Counted from the stretch's first letter, positions 8,642 through 16,556 are shown. The stretch: 64,000 bases of DNA from Corallococcus macrosporus (GCF_017302985.1 NZ_JAFIMU010000017.1:682001-746000); one strand, 5' to 3'. Program-made: numbers and translations. Notes: generated by a model not told the origin, from the letters alone.

Positions 8642-9241
8642 TCAGCGGAGAGGGGACACGTCCTTGAACTGCACCCCCGTGGCTTCGATGGCTTCCAGCG
8701 CAAGCTTGATGTCCTCGGAGACAATGAGCGCGATGAGCCAGCCCCAGGTGCGGAAGACCTTCGCGTCCCCGGCCCTGGCTGGGTCGATGCGCAGCCGATG
8801 AACTGCTTGATAGGTGCCGACCCGCTCGGGCCTCCCATCCTCCGGCATCCAGTAACGAACCTCGCCTGATGCTGTGTCGTCGATGCACTTCATGACGCGC
8901 ACGACGTTGACGAGGAAGTACGGGGCCGGGGTGTCATCCATCGTCACGGGAAACAGCTCCACGTCTCCGGGGGCCAGTCGAGACAGCACTTCCGCGACCC
9001 GCTGGGAAACGACAGGAACCGCGCCCGCATCCGCGAGCGAGAAGTCGAGCGCCCTTCCCCGCGCGTAGGACGGAACGTGTAGAGCCCCCTCCACACGCGC
9101 GGGAGTGCCTTGCATGAAAAGCCAGGAGCCGTGGGCCTGCCCCAGGGCATCGACGGGGGTCCCCAGCTCCCATCGGCCGGGAAGTGTCACATCGTCCGTG
9201 AGCTTGAAGTACCGAGGCGTCACATGGGCATCCTGACTCAT
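8642..9241 (-). CDS. imm11-family immunity protein (SitI-like)
   Basis: 199 residues, ATG at 9241 overlapping the toxin stop as ATGA. The sequence begins MSQDAHVTPRYFKLTDD and carries features I know from imm11 (DUF1629) proteins next to AHH toxins in myxobacteria: LPGRWELGTPVD, ELFPVTMDDTPAPYFLVNVV, MKCIDD and KVFRTWGWLIALIVSEDIK. It has no signal peptide, so it would neutralise the toxin in the cytoplasm. Overlap with the toxin gene guarantees co-expression. The stop codon lies directly inside the left repeat boundary, so the cassette carries no spare DNA at this end. Confidence 0.85.
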   Translation of the reverse strand: MSQDAHVTPRYFKLTDDVTLPGRWELGTPVDALGQAHGSWLFMQGTPARVEGALHVPSYARGRALDFSLADAGAVPVVSQRVAEVLSRLAPGDVELFPVTMDDTPAPYFLVNVVRVMKCIDDTASGEVRYWMPEDGRPERVGTYQAVHRLRIDPARAGDAKVFRTWGWLIALIVSEDIKLALEAIEATGVQFKDVSPLR

Positions 9242-10632
9242 CCACCACCCCGGGTGACCAGCTTGTTGAGCCAGGAGTTCTCCGTGGTGAGTTCCTTCGC
9301 GAGGATCCTCAGCGCCTCCGTCAGGTCGACCCGGCACTGCTGAATCGTCCGGCATGTGCTGGTCGCGAGCCTCAACCGTTCAAAGACCTCCTCGTGGTAC
9401 TCCTGCGGATGAGGCCCCTTGTGCCCCGGAACGTGAACCTGGTTCTCAGGGGCATTCAGGGACATGCCCGCCTTGTCGAAGAGTTGTTGGTAGCGCGGTG
9501 TCCACGGGCCTCCGTTCGCGGTGGACGTGCTGAACTTGTCGGACGCGATGTGATGCTTCGGCCCAGGCACGTCCACGGGCCCACCGGTCGCCACCGCGCC
9601 CGGGGCCAGCGTGAGGAGGATGTCCCCCGTCGCGGACACGGCCACGGACTCCACCTGTGCGGCCGCGCCCAGTCGGAAGCCTCCTTGGGCCACGCCCACG
9701 AGTGAGGCCTGTGCGGAACCGGGCAGTGTGGGCACTTTCGCGGCCAGCGTCTCCGCGGTGCTGCCCAGGGCAGCCGTGGCCAGCATGACGAAGGCCCGCG
9801 CGGCGTTCTCTCCCAGCACCCTTCCGTACTGCTCACCCGCGTCTCGGAGTGCCTCGAAGGTCGTGGCTTCCGCCACCGCTTCCGCGAGCCGCATCCATCC
9901 GTGGATGAGACTCCACACCGTGTCGACCCCCAGGTAGGCGATGAGCACTGCTGTCATCGTCGCCGCGATGCCCTTGGACACCGGCTCCGGTAACAGCCAC
10001 AGGCCCAGGTACATGGCGCTGGTCGTGACGATCATCGAGAGCACCGCCTCGCGATCCGTCATGCCTCGCAGCGCGTCCCCCGTCTCGTCCCACACCAAGT
10101 CCAGTGCGATGGAGAAGGCCAGCGTGCGCTTGCCGTCCTCGTCGAGCGAGGGCCCGTGCTCCAGCAGGTGAAGGCAATCGCCGGAGAGCGCCTTGCGCTT
10201 GCACCAACGGCCATACGCCGCTGTCAGTTCCTCGGCGGGAGCCTCGGTGAGCTGGAGGTGTCCGCGTCCTGGCTCCTGCACTGAGACGAGCCCAAGGTGT
10301 CCACGCACCTGGGCGTAAGGACGCGAAGGGGGCGTCGCCGCCAGCAACCGCCGAGCCGTTTCCAGCGGATGCGTGGAAACAGGAGCGGTTCGTGCAAGGT
10401 CCGCGACCGTGGCCACGAAGGCGTCTTCCTCCAGCGCCGGGGGCCGGACGTCCCGCCGCGGCGTGTGGACACGGGTTGCGCCGCGGTCCGTGCTGAGCAG
10501 CACGCTCCGGGATGCCGCACAGCCTGTTCCCACGAGCAGCATCCACGCGATGACGGCTGCGTGCGCCATTCGGACAATGACAGCCGATCCGCGAGGGGGG
10601 GGAGGTCTACCCGGGACGTGGGGCTGGGACAT
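9238..10632 (-). CDS. AHH-domain polymorphic toxin, probable lipoprotein (SitA-like)
   Basis: 464 residues. The N-terminus has a hydrophobic export signal ending WMLLVGTGCAAS, consistent with a lipoprotein although glycine at -3 is not a classical lipobox. A second possible start, ATG at 10569, would give a shorter signal. The middle has hydrophobic segments (about 189-240). The C-terminal 108 residues are an AHH nuclease domain: PKHHIASDK with the paired His near 360-361, then WTPRYQQLFDKAGMSL, GHKGPHPQEYH. AHH domains are HNH-type nuclease toxins. In Myxococcus, SitA lipoprotein toxins pass between cells by outer-membrane exchange and kill non-kin; this gene fits that class, possibly the AHH-bearing SitA5 type. 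Its immunity gene follows with a 4-bp overlap. Confidence 0.85.
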   Translation of the reverse strand: MSQPHVPGRPPPPRGSAVIVRMAHAAVIAWMLLVGTGCAASRSVLLSTDRGATRVHTPRRDVRPPALEEDAFVATVADLARTAPVSTHPLETARRLLAATPPSRPYAQVRGHLGLVSVQEPGRGHLQLTEAPAEELTAAYGRWCKRKALSGDCLHLLEHGPSLDEDGKRTLAFSIALDLVWDETGDALRGMTDREAVLSMIVTTSAMYLGLWLLPEPVSKGIAATMTAVLIAYLGVDTVWSLIHGWMRLAEAVAEATTFEALRDAGEQYGRVLGENAARAFVMLATAALGSTAETLAAKVPTLPGSAQASLVGVAQGGFRLGAAAQVESVAVSATGDILLTLAPGAVATGGPVDVPGPKHHIASDKFSTSTANGGPWTPRYQQLFDKAGMSLNAPENQVHVPGHKGPHPQEYHEEVFERLRLATSTCRTIQQCRVDLTEALRILAKELTTENSWLNKLVTRGGG

Positions 10633-10662
10633 GGGGGGTGGAACTCTAGCCTCCGGGCAATG

Positions 10663-10695
10663 TCAGGGCGGCTCGACGCGCAGCAGCTCGCGGAA
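10663..10695. repeat. 33-bp direct repeat, right copy
   Basis: Identical to 8609-10641's left copy at 8609-8641. It is the last 11 codons, including the TGA stop, of the arginase-fold gene that continues to the right, so this copy is the probable original target. Confidence 0.95.
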
Positions 10696-11442
10696 GAGGA
10701 CCTCCGCCACGTCGCGGAACAGCTCACCGGACGCGAGCAGCCCGCCGCAGTGGTGCGGCTCCCGCGCCAGCGTGAGCGCCACGGCCTTGCCCAGCACCGC
10801 GTCCCAGAAGGGCTCCGAGTCGGGGGGCAGGAGGAACTCGCGGATGACGGCCTTCGGCCACGGCAGCACGGTGGTGGGGTCCGCGTCGCTCAGGCTGGTG
10901 AAGCAGTCCAGGTCCACGTCCAGCAGCACGGCGGACGCGGCCTCCAGCACGTCGCGCACCGCGTCCGTGGGGCCGGGGTGCAGGTACGCCTCCGCCGCGC
11001 GGTCCACGGTCGTCACCGACACGATGCGGTGCGAGCGGCCCCGCGTGTCCACGTACGTGTCCCCTGCGAAGGAGCCCCGGGGCCGGGTGCGCGCGATGAT
11101 CAGCGCGTCGCCCACGAGGTTCGCCTCCATCGCCGCGACGATGTGGTCGTAGTTGCGCACGTCCAGGCGCCACCGCGCGTGCTCGTCCAGCGCGCGCAGG
11201 CCGGCGGAGCGGTCCGGCATGTCGCCGGGGCGCTCAGGCACGACGATGTCCAGGTGCCGGTCCAGCGTGACGAGCAGGGCAGGGAGCCCCGCGTCGCCCA
11301 GGGCACAGGCCCACGCGGGCAGCGCGAGCCGGTGCGGGTCGAACACGTAGGCATCCGTCGGGCCCCGGCCACCACCCAGCCCCAGCCGCACCACGCCCGC
11401 GAGGCGCAGGTGGCGCAGGGCGTCGTCATCTTTCGAATTCAT
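10663..11442 (-). CDS. arginase-fold (UPF0489 / peptide-arginase-like) protein
   Basis: 259 residues from the ATG at 11442; upstream in-frame sequence has no better start. The metal-binding signature of ureohydrolases is present: DRHLD (D61, H63, D65) and LLDVDLDCF (D175, D177, D179), with an acidic E228 before PHHCGG. UPF0489 proteins share these, and some relatives convert peptidyl arginine to ornithine in proteusin maturation. No precursor peptide or radical-SAM gene lies nearby, so the substrate is open. Its last 33 bases are duplicated on the far side of the toxin cassette. It is divergent from the first peptidase gene, with only 89 bp between the starts. Confidence 0.7.
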   Translation of the reverse strand: MNSKDDDALRHLRLAGVVRLGLGGGRGPTDAYVFDPHRLALPAWACALGDAGLPALLVTLDRHLDIVVPERPGDMPDRSAGLRALDEHARWRLDVRNYDHIVAAMEANLVGDALIIARTRPRGSFAGDTYVDTRGRSHRIVSVTTVDRAAEAYLHPGPTDAVRDVLEAASAVLLDVDLDCFTSLSDADPTTVLPWPKAVIREFLLPPDSEPFWDAVLGKAVALTLAREPHHCGGLLASGELFRDVAEVLFRELLRVEPP

Positions 11443-11498
11443 GCGGGAGGAAATCCCCTCCAGGCTCCGTCGTTGGAGACGTGTCCCATCTTGCCGCG

Positions 11499-11531
11499 AA
11501 AGGAGCCCCGTCCCTCGGGGTTCAATCACGC
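11499..11531 (+). promoter_or_regulatory. Shine-Dalgarno separated from ATG by a hairpin (peptidase copy 1)
   Basis: AAAGGAG at 11499-11505 lies 26 bases before the ATG at 11532, too far for normal initiation. Between them is a perfect hairpin CCCCG-TCCCT-CGGGG (11506-11520). Folding it out leaves 11 bases, near a usable spacing. There is no alternative in-frame start. The second peptidase gene has the same arrangement with a different loop. Confidence 0.6.
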
Positions 11532-13712
11532 ATGCGTCCACTCGTCACCGTCGCGCTGCTCCTCCTGGGGATGCCGGTCCTGGCCCAGGAGCCTTCGTCC
11601 TTCCTCCGCCAGTACGCCGAGACAGGCCGCTTCATGAACGGGCGCCCGGTCGGCGCACGCATCACGCCGGACGAGAAGTCCGTCCTCTTCCTGCGCACGT
11701 CCCCCACGTCCAACGTGCGGATGCTCTACGCGTTCGACGTGGCCAGCGGTCAGACGCGCGAGCTGCTCACGCCGGAGGCCCTCCTCAAGGGCGGGGAGGA
11801 GACGCTGTCTCCGGAAGAGAAGGCCCGCCGTGAGCGCATGCGCATGAGCGCCCGGGGCTTCACGTCCTACAGCCTGTCCGAGGACGGCAAGCGCCTCCTG
11901 GTGCCGCTCTCCGGCCGCCTCTACGTGGTGGACCTCGCGACGGGAAAATCCACGGAGGTGAAGACGGGCTCCGGCGTCATCGACCCGCGCCTCTCCCCGG
12001 ACGGCAAGCAGGTCGCGTACGTGCGTGAGCATGACGTGTACCGGGTGGACCTGGCCGCCAACCAGGAGAAGCGCGTCACGCAGGGCGGCACGGCGGACAA
12101 GACACACGGCCTGGCGGAGTTCGTCGCGCAGGAGGAGATGGGCCGCTTCTCCGGCTACTGGTGGAGCCCGGACGCGAAGTTCATTGCCTACGCGGAGTCC
12201 GACACCTCCGGCGTGGAGAAGCTCACCGTCGTGGACGTGATGCACCCGGAGCAGCCCGGTGCGTCCTTCCCCTATCCGCGCGCGGGCAAGGCGAACGCGA
12301 AGGTGCGCCTGGGCATCACGCCCGTCACCGGAGGCAAGACCGTGTGGGCGCAGTGGGACGCGCGGAAGTATCCGTATCTGGCCACGGTGAAGTGGGACAA
12401 GGGCGGGCCGCTGACGTTGCTCGTGCAGAACCGGCACCAGACGGAGGAGCAGTTGCTCGCGGTGGATCCGGCGACGGGCAGGACGCGCGTGCTCCTCACG
12501 GAGCGGGACGCGGCGTGGATCGACCTGCACCAGGAGTTCCCACTGTGGCTGGAGGATGGCTCCGGCTTCCTCTGGTACACCGACCGCAACGGCGCCTCGG
12601 AGGTGGAGCTGCGCAAGGCGAACGGCGAGCTGGACCGCTCCGTGGTGAAGCCGGGCGCCGGCTTCCGGGCCCTCTCGCGCTACGTGGAGAAGGACCAGAC
12701 GCTGTACTTCACCGGCGACCCGAACCCCACGGAGAGCCACCTGTGGCGCGTGAAGCTCGGTGGTACGCCGGAGAAGGTGGCCACCAGCACCCCCGGCCCC
12801 TCCGTGGAGGGTGGCAGCGTTTCCAAGAGCGGTGGCCTCGTCGTCCTCAACACGCAGGGTCCCAAGAGCATGCTGCGCACCGTCGTGCTCAAGAGCGACG
12901 GCACGAAGCTGGGCGAGCTGCCGGAAGTGGCGCAGGAGCCGTCCTTCACGCCGAACTTCGAGGTCCGCCAGGTGGGCGCGCGGAAGTTCTGGACCTCGCT
13001 CGTGAAGCCGCGTGACTTCAAGCCGGGCCAGAAGCTGCCCGTCATCGTGGACATCTACGGCGGCCCCATCACCACGGTGGTGCACCAGTCCATGTCCATG
13101 CACCTGCTCGACCAGTGGATGGCGGACCAGGGCTTCCTGGTGGTGAAGGTGGACGGCCGCGGTACGCCGCTGCGCACCGCGGAGTGGAACCGCGCGGTGA
13201 AGTACGACTTCGCCACCATCACGCTGGATGATCAGATTGAAGCCGTGCAGGCGCTGGCGAAGGAAGTGCCGGAGCTGGACCTGGGCCGCGTGGGCATCAC
13301 CGGCTGGAGCTTCGGCGGTTACATGGCCGCCTTGGCCGTGATGAAGCGCCCGGACTTCTTCAAGGCCGGGGTCGCGGGAGCGCTGGTGACGGACTGGCGC
13401 GACTACGACACGCACGCGACCGAGCGGTGCCTGGGGCTGCCGGAAGAAAACCCCCAGGCCTACGACGTCAGCAACCTGCTGACGTACGCGAAGAAGGAGG
13501 GGCCCATCGGGGCGCTGCTGGTCATCCACGGCACCGCGGACGACAACGTCTACTTCTTCCACGCGCTGAAGCTGTCGGATGCCCTCTTCCGCGCGGGCAA
13601 GCCGCACCAGCTGCTGCCCCTGGCCGGCTTCACGCACATGGTGGCGGACCCCATCGTCACACAGCGTCAGTACGAGCGCGTCATCGCCCACTTCCAGCAG
13701 AACCTGAAGTAG
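11532..13712 (+). CDS. secreted S9B dipeptidyl-peptidase IV-like protein, copy 1 (altered S1 pocket)
   Basis: 726 residues, starting at the ATG at 11532 with a signal peptide (MRPLVTVALLLLGMPVLAQE). An N-terminal beta-propeller is followed by the alpha/beta-hydrolase domain. The triad is intact: S593 in GWSFGGYMA, D670 in GTADDNV and H702 in GFTHMV. The N-terminus-binding glutamates are kept (AQEEMGRFSGYWWSPD). DPP IV enzymes cut X-Pro/X-Ala dipeptides from peptide N-termini. However, the conserved YTERY motif, whose two tyrosines line the S1 pocket (human Y662 and Y666), reads ATERC here (A629, C633), and the preceding SGAPVVDW of copy 2 reads AGALVTDW. It is therefore probably changed in specificity or weakened. 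It is a tandem duplicate of the next gene. Confidence 0.92.
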   Translation: MRPLVTVALLLLGMPVLAQEPSSFLRQYAETGRFMNGRPVGARITPDEKSVLFLRTSPTSNVRMLYAFDVASGQTRELLTPEALLKGGEETLSPEEKARRERMRMSARGFTSYSLSEDGKRLLVPLSGRLYVVDLATGKSTEVKTGSGVIDPRLSPDGKQVAYVREHDVYRVDLAANQEKRVTQGGTADKTHGLAEFVAQEEMGRFSGYWWSPDAKFIAYAESDTSGVEKLTVVDVMHPEQPGASFPYPRAGKANAKVRLGITPVTGGKTVWAQWDARKYPYLATVKWDKGGPLTLLVQNRHQTEEQLLAVDPATGRTRVLLTERDAAWIDLHQEFPLWLEDGSGFLWYTDRNGASEVELRKANGELDRSVVKPGAGFRALSRYVEKDQTLYFTGDPNPTESHLWRVKLGGTPEKVATSTPGPSVEGGSVSKSGGLVVLNTQGPKSMLRTVVLKSDGTKLGELPEVAQEPSFTPNFEVRQVGARKFWTSLVKPRDFKPGQKLPVIVDIYGGPITTVVHQSMSMHLLDQWMADQGFLVVKVDGRGTPLRTAEWNRAVKYDFATITLDDQIEAVQALAKEVPELDLGRVGITGWSFGGYMAALAVMKRPDFFKAGVAGALVTDWRDYDTHATERCLGLPEENPQAYDVSNLLTYAKKEGPIGALLVIHGTADDNVYFFHALKLSDALFRAGKPHQLLPLAGFTHMVADPIVTQRQYERVIAHFQQNLK

Positions 13713-13830
13713 CGGGAGGCCCCGGGGGCTGCGGGGGCTTCGTCCGCTTCCGGTGGGAATCCGATGGACGGCTGGACGTTGAGGGGGCCGCGCGGCGGCC
13801 GGAGTGTAGGCTTGCCCGCACCTTCCCGCG
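13713..13830. other. spacer between tandem peptidase genes
   Basis: About 120 bp separating the two peptidases. It has a small hairpin, GGCCGC-GCG-GCGGCC, at 13786-13800. There is no gene. It may carry a separate promoter for copy 2, but I cannot point to a clear one. Confidence 0.4.
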
Positions 13831-13866
13831 AAAGGAGCCCCGCCCCGCGCGGGGATTCAGCTACGC
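13831..13866 (+). promoter_or_regulatory. Shine-Dalgarno separated from ATG by a hairpin (peptidase copy 2)
   Basis: AAAGGAG at 13831-13837 and ATG at 13867 are 29 bases apart. A perfect hairpin CCCCGC-CCCGC-GCGGGG (13838-13854) lies between. Folding it leaves 12 bases, almost the same effective spacing as copy 1 although stem length and loop differ. Confidence 0.6.
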
Positions 13867-16092
13867 ATGCGTCAGGTCCTTACCGCCGCCGCGCTTCTCC
13901 TCATGAGCAGCGCCCCCTCCATCGCCCAGGAGCGCAAACCCTCCGCCATGGCCCCTTCGCAAAAGCAGCCGGACACCTTCCTGCGTCAGTACGCCGAGAC
14001 GCGCCGCTTCCAGAGCGGCCGCCCGGTGGGCACGCGCATCACCCCGGACGAGAAGTCCGTCCTCTTCCTGCGCACGTCCCCCACCTCCAACGTGCAGATG
14101 CTCTACGCGTTCGACGTGGCCAACGGCCAGTCGCGTGAGCTGCTCACCCCTGAATCCCTGCTCAAGGGTGGGGAGGAGACGCTGTCTCCGGAAGAGAAGG
14201 CCCGCCGCGAGCGCATGCGCGTGAGCGCCCGGGGCTTCACGTCCTACAACCTCTCCGAGGACGGCAACCAGCTGCTGGTGCCGCTCTCCGGCCGCCTCTA
14301 CGTGGTGGACCGCGCCACGGGGAAGTCCACGGAGCTGAAGACGGGCGCTGGCGTCATCGACCCGCGCCTGTCTCCGGACGGCAAGCAGGTCGCGTACGTG
14401 CGTGAGCACGACGTGTACCGGGTGGACCTGGCCGCCAACCAGGAGAAGCGCGTCACGCAGGGCGGCACCGCGCAGAAGACGCACGGCCTGGCGGAGTTCG
14501 TGGCGCAGGAGGAGATGAGCCGCTTCTCCGGCTACTGGTGGAGCCCGGACTCGAAGTCCATCGCCTACACGGAGTCCGACACGTCCGACGTGGAGAAGCT
14601 CACCATCGTGGACGTGATGCACCCGGAGAAGGGCGGGGAGATCTTCCCGTACCCGCGTCCCGGCAAGGCGAACGCGAAGGTGCGCCTGGGCATCACGCCC
14701 GTCACCGGCGGCAAGACGGTGTGGGCGCAGTGGGACGCGCAGAAGTACCCGTACCTGGCCACGGTGAAGTGGGACAAGGGCGGGCCGCTGACCCTCGTGG
14801 TGCAGAACCGGCTCCAGACGGAGGAGCAGGTGCTCGCGGTGGACCCGGCCTCGGGCAAGACGCGCGTCCTGCTCACGGAGAAGGACGACGCCTGGGTGGA
14901 GCTGGCGCAGGACTACCCGCTGTGGCTGGAGGATGGCTCCGGCTTCCTCTGGTACACCGAGCGCAACGGCGGCCCGGAAGTGGAGCTGCGCAAGGCCAAC
15001 GGCGAGCTGGACCGCTCCGTCGTGAAGCCGGACGCGGGCTACCGCAACCTCGCGCGCTTCGTGCAGGCGGACAAGACGCTGTTCTTCACCGGCGACCCGA
15101 ACCCCACGGAGAGCCACCTGTGGCGCGTGAAGGCCGGCGGCGCTCCGGAGAAGGTGGCCACCGGCACCAGCGGCCCGGCCGTGGAGGGCGGGCTCGTCTC
15201 CAAGAACGGCGGCCTCATCGTCCTCAACACGCAGGGCCCCAAGGCCATGCCGCGCACGGTGGTCCTCAAGGGCGACGGCACGAAGCTGGGCGAGCTGCCG
15301 GAGGTGGCGCAGGAGCCGTCCTTCACGCCGAACTTCGAGGTCCGCCAGGTGGGCCCGAAGAAGTTCTGGACCTCGCTGGTGAAGCCGCGCGACTTCAAGC
15401 CCGGCCAGAAGCTGCCCGTCATCGTGGAGGTCTACGCGGGCCCCACCGTCACCGTGGTGCACCAGTCCATGGCCGCGCACCTGCTCAGCCAGTGGTTCGC
15501 GGACCACGGCTTCCTCGTGGTGAAGGTGGACGGCCGCGGCACGCCGCTGCGCACCGCCGAGTGGAACCGCGCGGTGAAGCACGACTTCGCCACCGTCACG
15601 CTGGATGACCAGATTGAAGCGGTGCAGGCGCTGGCCAAGGAAGTGCCGGAGATGGACCTGAGCCGCGTGGGCATCACCGGCTGGAGCTTCGGTGGCTACA
15701 TGGCCGCGCTGGCCGCGCTGAAGCGCCCGGACTTCTTCAAGGCCGCGGTGTCCGGCGCCCCGGTGGTGGACTGGCGCGACTACGACACGCACTACACCGA
15801 GCGTTACCTGGGCCTGCCCGAGGAGTCGCCCAAGGCCTACGAGGTCAGCAGCCTGCTGACGTACGCGAAGAAGGACAGCCCCATCGGCGCGCTGCTGCTC
15901 ATCCACGGCACCGCGGACGACAACGTCTACTTCTTCCACACGCTGAAGCTGTCGGACGCGCTCTTCCGCGCGGGCAAGCCGCACCAGCTCTTGCCCCTGT
16001 CCGGCCTCACGCACATGGTGCCGGACCCGGTCGTCACCGAGCGCCAGTACGAGCGCGTCATCGCCCACTTCGAGCAGACCCTGAAGAAGTAG
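13867..16092 (+). CDS. secreted S9B dipeptidyl-peptidase IV-like protein, copy 2
   Basis: 741 residues from the ATG at 13867, with a signal peptide (MRQVLTAAALLLMSSAPSIAQE) and a slightly longer N-terminal spacer than copy 1. It is the same propeller plus hydrolase layout and nearly identical along most of its length. Triad: S607 (GWSFGGYMA), D684 (GTADDNV), H716 (GLTHMV). The S1-pocket tyrosines are present as YTERY (Y643, Y647), and the oxyanion tyrosine lies in VYAGP, as in true DPP IV. This copy should be a normal extracytoplasmic dipeptidyl peptidase trimming Pro- or Ala-containing peptides, useful to a predatory proteolytic organism. A strong terminator follows. Confidence 0.94.
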   Translation: MRQVLTAAALLLMSSAPSIAQERKPSAMAPSQKQPDTFLRQYAETRRFQSGRPVGTRITPDEKSVLFLRTSPTSNVQMLYAFDVANGQSRELLTPESLLKGGEETLSPEEKARRERMRVSARGFTSYNLSEDGNQLLVPLSGRLYVVDRATGKSTELKTGAGVIDPRLSPDGKQVAYVREHDVYRVDLAANQEKRVTQGGTAQKTHGLAEFVAQEEMSRFSGYWWSPDSKSIAYTESDTSDVEKLTIVDVMHPEKGGEIFPYPRPGKANAKVRLGITPVTGGKTVWAQWDAQKYPYLATVKWDKGGPLTLVVQNRLQTEEQVLAVDPASGKTRVLLTEKDDAWVELAQDYPLWLEDGSGFLWYTERNGGPEVELRKANGELDRSVVKPDAGYRNLARFVQADKTLFFTGDPNPTESHLWRVKAGGAPEKVATGTSGPAVEGGLVSKNGGLIVLNTQGPKAMPRTVVLKGDGTKLGELPEVAQEPSFTPNFEVRQVGPKKFWTSLVKPRDFKPGQKLPVIVEVYAGPTVTVVHQSMAAHLLSQWFADHGFLVVKVDGRGTPLRTAEWNRAVKHDFATVTLDDQIEAVQALAKEVPEMDLSRVGITGWSFGGYMAALAALKRPDFFKAAVSGAPVVDWRDYDTHYTERYLGLPEESPKAYEVSSLLTYAKKDSPIGALLLIHGTADDNVYFFHTLKLSDALFRAGKPHQLLPLSGLTHMVPDPVVTERQYERVIAHFEQTLKK

Positions 16093-16117
16093 GGCGGCAC
16101 CCCAGCCCCTGAAAAGG

Positions 16118-16152
16118 CAGAGGCCCGGTTCCCTTTCGGGGCCGGGCCTCTG
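16118..16152. terminator. bidirectional terminator hairpin
   Basis: Perfect 11-bp stem, CAGAGGCCCGG with CCGGGCCTCTG, around a 13-base loop. It sits between the convergent peptidase copy 2 and the cold-shock gene and can serve both. Only a short T-rich tract (TTGCTTC) follows. Confidence 0.75.
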
Positions 16153-16194
16153 TTGCTTCAACCAGTCCGTGAGGAATGGCTGAGACGCGTCACT

Positions 16195-16398
16195 TCACGC
16201 CGCGCGGACGTTCTGCGCCTGCAGGCCCTTCGGGCCCTTGGTGACTTCGAACTCCACCTTCTGGCCCTCGGCCAGCGTGCGGAACCCATCCATGTTGATG
16301 GCGGTGTGGTGGCAGAACACGTCCTCGCCGCCGCCGTCCTGGGTGATGAAGCCGAAGCCCTTCGCGTCGTTGAACCACTTCACGGTACCAGTTGCCAT
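16195..16398 (-). CDS. cspA: cold-shock domain protein
   Basis: 67 residues, the normal length of the family. RNP1 (KGFGFI) and RNP2-type (DVFCHHTAI) motifs are present, in the frame [18 protein letters not shown]...[10 protein letters not shown]. CspA-type proteins bind single-stranded RNA and DNA and melt RNA secondary structure in the cytoplasm. AAGGAAG lies 5 bases before the ATG. The mRNA leader is likely long because the next gene ends about 165 bp upstream. Which of the several paralogues usual in myxobacteria this is cannot be told, so the symbol is generic. Confidence 0.95.
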   Translation of the reverse strand: MATGTVKWFNDAKGFGFITQDGGGEDVFCHHTAINMDGFRTLAEGQKVEFEVTKGPKGLQAQNVRAA

Positions 16399-16485
16399 TG
16401 CGCTTCCTTGCGTTTGCAGGGCTGCCGTGGGGAAGGCCGCCCGTTCTGCCCGACGACCGGGGAGACAGACCTATTTGTAGTGAAA

Positions 16486-16511
16486 GGGCCGACTGGAAGT
16501 CCAGCCGGCCC
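16486..16511 (-). terminator. second hairpin downstream of sucB
   Basis: GGGCCGACTGGA and TCCAGCCGGCCC pair with one mismatch around two bases. On the minus strand the stem is followed by TTTCACTAC, a weak T-tract, which suits intrinsic termination of sucAB. Confidence 0.5.
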
Positions 16512-16532
16512 ACCGGGAATGCCCGTCTTCCA

Positions 16533-16556
16533 CCCCCGCACCGCCATGTGCGGGGG
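16533..16556 (-). terminator. perfect hairpin directly after sucB stop
   Basis: Perfect 9-bp stem CCCCCGCAC / GTGCGGGGG with a 6-base loop, 6 bases past the sucB stop codon. It has no T-run. Together with the hairpin at 16486-16511 it gives a tandem terminator. Confidence 0.6.

Larger units (their letters stand above)
8609..10695. mobile_element. putative toxin/immunity insertion cassette bounded by direct repeats
   Basis: About 2.1 kb containing only the toxin and immunity genes, with a perfect 33-bp direct repeat at each end. The right copy is the natural 3' end of the arginase-fold gene (11 codons including the stop) and the left copy is the duplicate. This is the layout expected for site-specific or homology-driven insertion into a gene end without breaking it. 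No integrase or transposase is present, so the mobilising machinery would have to act in trans. The element boundaries are seen; the mobility is inferred. Confidence 0.6.

Noticed and set aside
11532-13712. Copy 1 peptidase as a pseudogene
   Set aside because: The frame is full length, with signal peptide and catalytic triad intact; changes cluster in the substrate pocket rather than being spread as in decay.
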